A stretch of 64,000 nucleotides of DNA from Candolleomyces eurysporus (taxonomy: Eukaryota; Basidiomycota; Agaricomycetes; Agaricales; Psathyrellaceae). Position numbers and translations under genes: made by a program. Positions 50,715 to 59,821 of the stretch are shown here, one piece after another. The stretch is from the NCBI GenBank assembly GCA_027579435.1, contig JANBPK010000749.1:1-64000 (forward strand), read 5' to 3'. The notes under the pieces are model-generated. The model was given only the letters and a program-made list of their open reading frames with translations. It was not told the DNA's origin and did not search any database. Positions within the stretch are counted from its first letter, which is position 1. The number at the start of each line of letters is the position of its first letter.

Positions 50715-51560
50715 GTCACACTTCCTTCTGAATGACGAACCCGTCCGTTCGTATTTGGAGAGACCATGAATGTCTTTTTACCTGAACAAGCGACGTTCAT
50801 CTCTCACTATCCCTGTCACTGCTCAGGCGCGGAGGAGCGACTCTCGCGCGGTGCGATATGCACCCGCGTCTGTCCTCTTTATCTTGGATTGTTTACTCTT
50901 TCTTGGTTGGCTCTACTGAACATTCCCCCACCTATTCTCTCTATTCCCACCACCAATCACCACTGGTATTGATTGCCAATGACTTTACGATTTTCATTCT
51001 CGTTGATTAATCTTGCCCGTCTTATGTACTCACTCTGTTTTCCTATTGGATTAGATTGTTTATTGTGCTAATTAACCCCGAACAATTTTCCCTTATTCCC
51101 CTTCCCGGAGTTTCACCTTGCTTATACTCTGTACATTGTCAAGTCTGTCTGTATCCATAAATTGTAATTGTACATTGGTAAATGTAAATGCTGTTTAATG
51201 TGTAGCGTCGTCTCATCAAGAGAACAGTAAGAGTGAGGTGGTAGGCGGAAAAATCGACCAAATACACTTTTCGGCGTGGATCGTTGCTTCGAGTTGTCGG
51301 TTCCAATTCCGCTAACTTTCCTCCTCAACCTCACCTGATGAATAACTCACTCTCACCTTGCTCATTTCAAATCCACCCACTCTGACCAATCACGAAAGGG
51401 TTCTCTAATGAATAAATTATAGATAGAGTCCGCCGATACTAATACATACAACAAAGGGTTATTAATCCCCAAACACACCACAGTCCTTCAACTTTCACCG
51501 TCGCAAAAGCACGCAAATGAAATACAGAGGAAACCAAAAAAGGGTGGAAAAGCAAACCAC
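50715..51560. other. Convergent 3' flanks, no gene seen
   Basis: AT- and pyrimidine-rich, between the ends of the SRA gene and the minus-strand gene that follows. Nothing is recognised. Confidence 0.5.
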
Positions 51561-53591
51561 TCAAAGCTGAGTAAACGTCTGCGTCCTCGTCAACCCCAAC
51601 CCCCTCTTCGCCGGCCTAACAAGCTTATTCGGCCTATTATCATCCTCTTCAAGCGGTGGCGTATCACACCGCTCCACCGGCCTCTCCCTATCATGCACAG
51701 GCCTCGCAGGGTATATCGAATACACGGGCTGGTATTGACTACCCTGTCCCTGGCTCGACGATCCTCCCGCTTGCTGCTGCTGCTGTTGATACTCCTGGTA
51801 ACTCGAATACGGTTGCTGACTCCCCGACGCCGCCGCCTGACTTTGCTGCAGGTACGATACCCCACAGAGTTGATTCATCTGCTGACTATACTGCTGACTC
51901 TGGCTTTGCTGGAACTCGATTTCCTTGGCAGCGTCAGGGTAAATCTGCGGGTCGTACGAGAACAGAGGGGCGGGGTACTGTTTGGTTGGCATAGGTGGGG
52001 CGGAGGGTAAGTGGCTGAACGGCGAGCTGCGATTCTGATCATGGTGATGATCCCCATAGTCGAATTCGAGGTCGAGTTCTTCGTCCCAATTCGTCTTCTT
52101 CATCCTCCTTCTCCTGTTCCTCCGCCTCGAGCTCCTCCCGCCAGTGCTGATGCTCTGGTCATCGCATTCGACATCACCATCAAACTCTTCTCCCCCTTCT
52201 TCGTTCTCGTCATCTTCGTCAAGTGCCCTCTTCTTCCCCTTCCGCTTGCTCATCACCTCGCTAAACTCCCTTCCTTTCCGAATAGCCTCCTCAACCTCCG
52301 CCGTCTCCCTCAACTTCTTCAACTCCTGCAACTCCGCCGACCTCCTCATCTTATCCAGCCTCATAAAAATCCACCTCCTCGTATGCATATGCACCATCCT
52401 CTCATTCATATCCGGCCTCTCCGTGCACTTGGGTGAACTCTTGTACTTCAACGTCCACGGCCAAATCTCCCTGCTCTCAAACTTCCTCAACTCATCCAAA
52501 TCCATCCCCGCACACCTCTCCTCCACTTCATCCTTATCCACCCATCCAAGCTCGATCAACCTGTGAATCGTCCGGCCAGCAATAGGGTAGGTGCGTGGGT
52601 TCTGCGAGAGCCTATACTCGTACTCCGAGATCCCTTCGTATTGGTCCCAAAGTTCGGGTATCTTCGCCAAGGTATACCTCTCGTCCGTCTTCTCATAGGC
52701 GAAATCCTGAATTTTGGCGCCGTGCATCGCGAGCTGCTGCTCGAGGTACTCCGGTTCGGGATCATCAATCTCCGTGGGTGCAGGTGACGCCGATCGGTTC
52801 GGGCCAGGATGCTGACTCTGGAAGTGTTGATTATAATAAGACTGGCTCCACCCAGCACCTTCTTCTTCTTCATCGTCGTACGACTGTTCCGGTGCGGACG
52901 GGCGTTTATGGGTGGCAGTCGAGGTGACAGGCGGATTGGAGCGAGACGAGCGAGAACGGAATAAGAACGGGAGGAACCTCCTGAGAAAGGACATATCACT
53001 CACACCAACAACGTCCTCAGGATGAGTGGCGGTCGCTGTGGGAGTGGTGGCAGAGGCCCCAACCACGTCCAAAAACGACCCGGCACTCTTTATACCACCC
53101 AACTGCTCCGGACCGTCCATCTCGATATCAGTGTCGCTTTCAATCTCGGTGTCCGTATCCGTGCTGTGGAAGCCACTGGTGGTAGCGGTGGTCCTAGATG
53201 AGGGTCCTGGAGTTGGAGCTTCCCGGAAGCTGTAGTTGCCGTTGCCGATCTGGGTATTGCTCTGGCTGGGAATCGCAGTAAACGACTGGTGGCGGTAGAA
53301 GCTGTTGGATGGGTTCCCTAGGCTTGCAGTAGTGTTGCCGTTACTGGCGGAGGTGGAGGGGATAGAGAAAGAGGGGGAGCCGCTTAAATTCGAATTGCTA
53401 GTCGCCACCGGCACCATTATGCCTCTCGTCATCGCGACGGTGTGGCTATCGCTGCTGGGGCCCGTTGTGGAGGGAGGGGGTGATGACAATGGTGGTAGTG
53501 GAGGATAAGATGGTGACGGGTGACGGGAGGGAGAAGAGTGCGATCCCGGTTGCGTGGGGGGCAAGCCAAAATAAAGTTCAGCACCAAACAT
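51561..53591 (-). CDS. Large, mostly disordered protein of unknown function
   Basis: A single uninterrupted frame of 676 codons. Residues 1-200 are Ser/Thr/Pro-rich. A short strongly basic hydrophobic block (SFLRRFLPFLFRSRSSR) follows. The only compact part is residues 280-430, predicted helical and rich in Trp, Glu and Arg (IPELWDQYEGISEYEYRLSQ, then HRLIELGWVDKDEVEERC). Next come acidic and basic nuclear-type segments (SSRRRNRRRRMKK) and a Gln-rich tail. The conserved core suggests a fungal regulatory or chromatin-associated protein, but I recognise no named domain. Long antisense open frames over it are a by-product of its biased codons. Confidence 0.75.
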   Translation of the reverse strand: MFGAELYFGLPPTQPGSHSSPSRHPSPSYPPLPPLSSPPPSTTGPSSDSHTVAMTRGIMVPVATSNSNLSGSPSFSIPSTSASNGNTTASLGNPSNSFYRHQSFTAIPSQSNTQIGNGNYSFREAPTPGPSSRTTATTSGFHSTDTDTEIESDTDIEMDGPEQLGGIKSAGSFLDVVGASATTPTATATHPEDVVGVSDMSFLRRFLPFLFRSRSSRSNPPVTSTATHKRPSAPEQSYDDEEEEGAGWSQSYYNQHFQSQHPGPNRSASPAPTEIDDPEPEYLEQQLAMHGAKIQDFAYEKTDERYTLAKIPELWDQYEGISEYEYRLSQNPRTYPIAGRTIHRLIELGWVDKDEVEERCAGMDLDELRKFESREIWPWTLKYKSSPKCTERPDMNERMVHMHTRRWIFMRLDKMRRSAELQELKKLRETAEVEEAIRKGREFSEVMSKRKGKKRALDEDDENEEGGEEFDGDVECDDQSISTGGRSSRRRNRRRRMKKTNWDEELDLEFDYGDHHHDQNRSSPFSHLPSAPPMPTKQYPAPLFSYDPQIYPDAAKEIEFQQSQSQQYSQQMNQLCGVSYLQQSQAAASGSQQPYSSYQEYQQQQQQAGGSSSQGQGSQYQPVYSIYPARPVHDRERPVERCDTPPLEEDDNRPNKLVRPAKRGLGLTRTQTFTQL

Positions 53592-53757
53592 GACTCAAAC
53601 AACATTCCATCAGTCACATGATCGTATTCCTGCCTTTTTAGGCATCCGCCGACCGCCGACATCAGTGCGCGCCTTTGCTCCGACCCGAAACAAGGGCGCA
53701 CCGCACCTCAGTCGCATTGTCCGAGGTTGCGGACACAAGGCGGGCTGTACATGCTTG

Positions 53758-54460
53758 TTACTCGATCCAGTAGTAAAGCCACACCCATTGTTCATCCCGA
53801 ATCATGCAAGTCCAACGCGGCACCTGCCACTCATTCCGCAGCCAGCCCTTGGCCTCGATCAGTTTCGCCGGCATGCAGTACAGGATCCACGGGTATGCCA
53901 ATATGGACAAGCCCTGGGATGGCGTTTCATTAGGGGCAGTTCTGACGCCAACGTGTCCTTGCGACTCACCTGCTATTCCGAATAGAGTATGGAAGACGCC
54001 CACCATGTCACCTGGTCTATCCGCGATTCCGCCAATTTCCGTACCCCGTAGCCAGAGTTAGATTAGATGACTACTCTACTCGTCTCCCAACGTATGCATG
54101 AATGGGTAAAACGTACTGGAGCAGAGAGTATGAACGCAGTAAGCTTCTCCGCGTCGGTCCACGGCACCTTCTCCATTATCGATAGTGCCGAGAGCACCCA
54201 GAAGCTGGAGCATACCTACAAATGGGCGATGTTAACAAAGGGAATGTGCGAGTCACAATAAACGCAATAGGCAAGGTAAAACGCATACTCACATCTTCCA
54301 ATTTCTCCGGACGTCCGTTTATGCCGCTATTAGGCAGCTGTCGTGCAGCCGCCACGCCAAACCGGTATCAACGTCCACTTCATCTAACTTTCCGAAATAG
54401 CCAGCTGGCAGCGCCGCAACGCACACGAACACGAACACTGTCCGAAAGTAGTTGCTCGAG
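53758..54460 (-). pseudogene. Broken Rab geranylgeranyltransferase beta (Bet2) gene
   Basis: The 3' half of a type II geranylgeranyltransferase beta subunit is recognisable in order: LDEVDVDT, RQLPNSGINGRPEKLED, SSFWVLSALSIMEKV, GGIADRPGDM, VFHTLFGIAG and YCMPAKLIEAKG. Introns lie at about 54240-54290, 54050-54150 and 53927-53983. Surplus bases after LDEVDVDT break the frame, the conserved Pro-Val before YCMPA is lost, and everything upstream of about 54460 is replaced by a dispersed repeat. The intact enzyme would prenylate Rab GTPases and is essential, so a functional copy must lie elsewhere. Confidence 0.75.
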
Positions 54461-54600
54461 TCAGTAAGTTGTCTTTATTACGAAGATAGCAAATTGAAGG
54501 ATGATATGGCCTGTAGCGAAATGAAGATGGGAAAAATCCACCAATGACTATCCTTCACTTGGGAAGGGTCATTGCGACGCCGTCTGCTCGCCCCTTTATA
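54428..54600. repeat. Dispersed repeat, copy 1
   Basis: Shares with 58111-58300 the series CACGAAC, GAGTCAGT, TTTATTACGAA, ATAGCAAATTGAAGGAT and ACTATCCTTCA. The TTGAAGGAT and ATCCTTCA arms are inverted within each copy, so the element could fold. Some retrotransposon LTRs look like this, but no ends are defined. It abuts the break in the Bet2 fragment. Confidence 0.55.
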
Positions 54601-54782
54601 TTGCTAAATTCTCTTTCATAGCGAGCCAAGGGGATATTATTACAAGGTGGAAGTTCGTAACCATCGTACGAGGGGTGGCAGACCATTGGCTTTGCAATGA
54701 AACAAGAACAAATAGCGTCCCGGAGCCGATCCGATCTGGAATGAGCACTGAGCGTTAAACTTGTTCACCGCGCAACACTCTA

Positions 54783-55419
54783 ATGGAATCTCCCTGGGAC
54801 GACGATATTACCAACGACACCCACAACCGCGAATCCCACTGGGAAAAGCTATCGTCTGATTTCACCAATGTAAGATCCCTCCTTCCCTACCACCCAAGAT
54901 TAATGTAATCTAATGATCCAATTCGGCCAGACAGGCTACAGAGAAGGAATAACCGCAGGCAAAGAGGGTGCTCTACAAGAAGGGTTCGACTCCGGCTTCG
55001 CACAGACAGGCGCACCTCTCGGCAGGCAAGTAGGCCGAATGCGCGGAATCTCAGCCGCGATCCTCGCTCTATCAAACAGAGGCTCTCTGGAATGTGATCC
55101 TCATATCGTTCAAGAGACACGAACGATCGCGTCCCAGCTTGCAGAGATACGGTTCTCCGATATCGCTCCACCGGATTTGGAAGCTGTGGAGCATGCCCGA
55201 GAGCACATGCAGAGCACTGGCGAGGATCTGGTCGTCGATTCGGAGGAGTTGGAGGAGAAGCGGGACGTAGAGAGCTTGGGGGATATGTTGGCGGGGATGT
55301 CTGCGGGCAGTAAAGTGGAGAATAAGCCCAGGCGTCCAACGATTCAAGATTTTGAGGATCTCAAGAAGAGGCTGGAGTCTGTCGTGGGTCGATTAGGGCT
55401 GCATGCTATGCTGAGCTGA
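54783..55419 (+). CDS. yae1: Yae1-family protein (deca-GX3 motif)
   Basis: Exon 54783-54869 is joined over a 61-base intron to 54931-55419, giving 191 residues. The start gives the typical acidic Trp-containing leader (ESPWDDD). The deca-GX3 block follows directly after the splice: GYREGITAGKEGALQEGF, then DSGF, APLG, QVG and RMRG, with glycines every four residues. In yeast, Yae1 with Lto1 hands the Fe-S protein Rli1/ABCE1 to the cytosolic Fe-S assembly machinery, supporting ribosome recycling. The C-terminal part is helical and acidic. Confidence 0.85.
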
Positions 55420-56059
55420 AGGCGAGCATGACGGCTTTATTTCCAAGCAGATGTGAGAGGACAACGATCTTTTTTGACTGTACGATACTGATCCTTCTCA
55501 GAGTTGATCCAATTGCAAGGACAGTCTCTACGGCGCTTGCCATGGGAAGCTCTCCGGGGCCAAAAATGCGAACCTCTATCGCAGCACAATTATCTAGTGA
55601 ATACGAGGCTTCTGCCGTAGACTAGTACGTCTACTCTTATTCCCTCTTTTGCCTGTGACTCATAGTATTTGGTGGAGAATGCTTTACCAGAGCGCGTAGT
55701 AAAATACACTGCACATCATCATTCTCTATGGTAAACTAATGTATGAACCGTCTGTAACTCTCTCGCTAGAGCTCAGGACTCTGACGAATCTACTATTGTT
55801 GTTCGATCTCGGACTCCATTTGCCTTCAAACGGCCTATAAGAACTCTAATCCACTTCCCCTTTCCGCAGCAGCGTAAGCAACTTGACTTGGGATATTGGA
55901 GGAAGATGAGGAAGAACAAAAGGAAGGAGAAGAAGAAGGATGAGGAGGAGCCTTAAACCCTGCCTCACCACTTCTATCTGAAAGAATCCGCGGCGTGGTT
56001 GATGCTGCCTGTCTGGGGTCTTCAAATTGGTGGCCTTGAGGGCTGCCATCATTCCGTTT
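55420..56059. other. 3' flanks of Yae1 and NACHT genes
   Basis: Convergent spacer. The part at 55846-56052 may encode the true end of the NACHT protein if the last donor is used, because sequence at 55850-55990 has a related copy at 58900-59050. No other gene is seen. Confidence 0.4.
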
Positions 56060-57955
56060 CTAAGATGCCTGCAACTTGGGCTGCATCGGGTATACCAGTG
56101 ACACTATGAATAGAAAGTCAGGGCCTGCCAGGGATTTATCGACTCGGACAACGATACTCACCATCATATGGACACTGTGAAAGGCTTCGTAGATGGTCGC
56201 AGTGCCCACCCTCTCGGCGTACGAGCTTCCTATCTTCTCCAAGCAAGTCTGCAACCACCAGGCTATATCACAGGACATGATAATTCCGTCCCAGCGATTC
56301 AAGTCCTTAACAGCAAAGAAGACCTTGTCAACTACATCCTTCTTAAAGAAGATTTGAAAGAAAGTATGTATGTCCTGTTCGGTCAAATGACGTTCTGGGC
56401 CTCTACCTGGCCCAGTACCAAGGGACTCTTGAATGGATTGACACCGACTCGTCCAAAGGTGGAAGTAACGGTCGGCCAAATAGTCCACAACGACGTTCGA
56501 CTCTACGAACAGGTTTCCAGATCTGGAGCTCTCCTGCAGGAAGTCCACCAGGGACTTGTGGTACAAACGATAACTTGCTGTTTTTTCATCTTTCTCGGAG
56601 GGGATGAAAACCAACGAGTTGAGATTTCTAAACACATGCGATGCTTGGCCAGGATACGACTCCAGAAACAATCTTATGATTGGTGCTGGGGCGTTAGGCT
56701 CGTCCAAGACTCTTTCGCGGAAGATAAGATTCACCCAGAGGATACTGAGGTGCGGGTCCGGACTGGAGCGAAGAATGTGGGAGTACAGCGCGTCCAGAGG
56801 TGCGAGTGGATTGGTGGAGGCGGTGACATCGGCTGATTGTAGGACTTGCTTCAGGAGCTGATCAGGATCCCCGCCCGATCCTTCCATGAATCGCCCTACT
56901 GTCGCTACGTATATGAACTGCCCGGAAGCATTGTCAACCAGCCTTCGGGATACATGTCCGCCTGGCCACGAAGACGGGAGGTGACATTGACGTCGTATGT
57001 TTGAAAACTTGCTCTCGAGGAACAACGCCATGTCGGCGTCGGGGTTGTACTTCTCGTCGAGGAACAACTCCCTGGTCATGGAGTCTGCAACGTCGGTGAA
57101 AAAACGCTTGATGGCGTGCTCGGGACGACTGGCTATGATAATACGGAAGGGAAAGTCGGGATCGCTGGCGGCCTTCTTCAAAACGGCGAGGATCTCGATT
57201 TGGTCATCTTCTTTAGAGCGAGGAGGTGCGTTGCTTCGTGCAGTATCATGATATTGGTCTGCCTCGCACTCGTCGAGACCATCGATCAGGATGACCTTCG
57301 GCCACTCTGGCAGTGGTGCATGATTTCGACACGCGCGCAATGGCTGCAAAATCAGCTGGTCGAGCTGTACTTCTAGCTTTCGCTCGAAGACCGCAGGGTT
57401 GCGTTCGACTGTGGAGAGGATCTGTTCCGCGACTTGACCCAGCGCATCGTGCTGAACGAGTTGATATGCCAGCGTAGGCACCAAACATCGTTTCGAGCGC
57501 CTATCGGGTGACCCGGAGAAGGATGAGAAGAAAAAGGTTGCACCGAGGGTGCCTTTTCCCTGGCAGGTGTCGGCGACTGAGTCCATAATGGCTGTCTTTC
57601 CTGTGCCTGCCGGACCCGTCACCCACATAATCTTCTTCGGCACTTCGTCGCTATCTCCGTGACATATCCAGCTAACAAGCTCGTCTTGCACTGCAACCCT
57701 AGTTTCCGGGTGGCATTTAGGCGCGTCACAACGTTCGGCGGAATCGTGCAACGCTCCGGCGGCAATGTGCTCTCGCAGCTCTGTGAGCAAAAGGTAATCA
57801 GTCCCTGAGCACAGTCCTCTGTTTCGAACCTACTCACTCTCGATAGAGCTCTTACTAGGCGAGCGTTCAAGACCGTAGTGATTGTAGTTGTTCGCGTTGA
57901 TATTAGTGATTCCCTTGATGTTCACGTTCCGGGCATTTTTGAAGTGAGAGGGCAT
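56060..57955 (-). CDS. NACHT-domain NLR-like protein without repeats
   Basis: Exon 57955-57838 is joined over a 57-base intron to 57780-56060, giving 612 residues. Residues 1-39 include a short Asn/Gly-rich segment (NARNVNIKGITNINANNYNH) like the N-terminal motifs of many basidiomycete NLRs. The NACHT ATPase follows: GPAGTGKT at 95-102, the Walker B VILIDGLDEC near 195, and IIIASRPE. Then come the helical parts with HKSLVDFLQ. There are no WD40, ankyrin or TPR repeats. It could be a minimal receptor or an adaptor for a repeat-bearing partner in incompatibility or antibacterial signalling. The last splice is uncertain: a donor after the VHMM codons would replace the final 35 residues. Confidence 0.85.
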
Positions 57956-58110
57956 TGCACTGAGCGTGTAAGTGGATGGAGGGGACTAGGATGTAATAGA
58001 CCGGTAACCTTGTGGCACCTTGGATTCTGATTCACACGACGCACAGCATCTGGGCGCCTAATATCGATGACGACCAGTGTTAGCCCGTTATACACCGGTT
58101 CGACAAGAGG

Positions 58111-58300
58111 ACACGAACGTAGCCAATGCTCAGAGTCAGTGAGCTGTTTTTATTACGAAGGTAGCAAATTGAAGGATTAGATGAGACGATAGCGAGAATG
58201 ATAGAGATCAACCATCAACTATCCTTCAATTTAAGTGATTGCACTGAGCCAACTCAACTTGGCCTCCATGACTCTCCGCCCGGTGCACCGACCGTCGTTC
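58111..58300. repeat. Dispersed repeat, copy 2
   Basis: Same orientation as 54428-54600 and 3.7 kb away. It keeps the inverted TTGAAGGAT / ATCCTTCAA arms and a TATA-like stretch beyond them. The two copies bracket the Yae1 and NACHT genes. Confidence 0.55.
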
Positions 58301-58859
58301 GTCATTTATAATATGCAGAGGACAGAGTCTACCTCATTCACTAAAAATTCGAATTCATGCCAGCGATACGGATAATCTTTTCATTCATCAATATGGAGGG
58401 CAGGTGACGAGTCCTATCATGCCTAAGGCCAAGAATGAGAGCAGTGTAGGACTCTTCAAAGACGGACCATCGTCACAGTGGTCGGCGCCTTGTGTTGTTG
58501 CCGTGTCCAAGATCCAAAACGATGGATTGACAGGAAGTAGTGCTATTAAGCACAATCTAATTAACGCGCCGCTGCAGAATTTTGAGCAAGGGAAACGACG
58601 GACCAGTGTAGCAGTCTGGATCAGAGGATGTGGATGCTTAATTGTTGTCGTTGCCGCCTGATGCCTTGTCAAAGCTGAAATTTATCCTACGCCCGTCCCA
58701 GTCACGGAATATGGACAGATCCACCGGGGGAGGTTGCGGTGTTATCTTGGCATCCTCCCACCTATAATGATTATTATTCCAGACCTCCCTACCAATTCCC
58801 ACTCCTCCACAGCTTCACTCGCCTCAACGCCACCACTGCGCCCTCTGGCATGCCTCTGA
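58301..58859. other. Spacer without a gene
   Basis: Two short antiparallel frames (about 85-94 codons) mirror each other over the same bases and have no recognisable motif. Nothing definite is seen. Confidence 0.4.
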
Positions 58860-59640
58860 CAACTGCTCATGCTTTGTAGCAGGCTCGTTCATTGTTCATT
58901 GGAAGCGACTTGACGTAGGGTCTTGGGAGCCGACAGCTGGTGGCTCTGCTGTTGCGGTAGTAGATAAGGAGGGCAAAGACGAAGAAGGATGCCGAGGAAG
59001 AACCTGTGTAAAAACCGCTTTCACCACTTTCTCTTAAAAGAAAAGAAGCCTCTCTTAACAGATATTCAGGCTTTGAAAGTGAAGTGGGTCTATTTCTTGA
59101 CAAATTCACCACTCGTTACCTGAGGAAATAATGAAATTGGTCATTCAAGTTTAGGGCTTGCTACTTGTGACTAAAGACTGCACAAACAAAACGCAAAGCT
59201 CTTTTTAATACATTCATTAGCATTTTATGGAGTCGCCAGGGTGTAAAATAATCATTAAGAAAAGGCGTTCACATCGAAGTCACCCATTGGACATTTATCC
59301 TAGCATCATTAGTTGTAGGCAACTTGAGGTAGGGCTCCGTGCGTGCTCCAGGGAACCGACAGTTGTCGCTGGTGCTTCTCGTTAGCAAAGGATACGGAAT
59401 GGATAGTGGGTCACCCTATTTGATAGCCTTCATAAGTGCACCTCCACGGACCCTTTGAACGGTTTTGAGATAAGGGGGATAACTCATGCAAGAGCCCCCG
59501 CGACAACATCCCATGTTTTGTTGGCGGAAGCCGTGGTAGAGGCTTCCGAATCCCCATGAATTCCCGCTCTCTTCTCCTTAAGCCCGACCAAACGCTTGAA
59601 GGCATCGACGCCCTTCTCTTCGCCTGAATATCCGTCCCAA
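58860..59640 (-). pseudogene. Decayed inverted NLR copy (N-terminal domain plus tail stub)
   Basis: On the minus strand, 59640-59405 reads as a relative of residues 50-125 of the NLR at 59822: DAFKRLVGLKEKRAGIHGDS, then STTASANKTWDVVAGAL, a TGA, and KPFKGSVEVH, with about 9 codons deleted and a second stop. Further along, 59050-58900 resembles the tail region of the NACHT gene (55990-55850). The whole NACHT part is missing. It stands head to head with the intact NLR, so an inverted duplication followed by deletion is the simplest account. Confidence 0.7.
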
Positions 59641-59821
59641 TTTCCGAATTAAGCGCTCAGGTCACGAGGGTTCCGAGCGGGCTGTCACGCACAGCATTGA
59701 TCTGACAATGATCATCATTGATTGCCTCTTTCTCCTCTCCTTGAACCGCTACCATCACTTGGACTTGACATCCACTGCGAACCCTTGCGATTCAATTCAA
59801 CCTTTCAATCGAGCAAACACA

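Noticed and set aside
51656..53508. Several long plus-strand ORFs
   Set aside because: They mirror the single-exon minus-strand gene at 51561-53591, whose biased codons leave antisense frames open.
58388..58672. Antiparallel ORF pair
   Set aside because: Both strands are open over the same bases with no motif or splice support, so chance is more likely.
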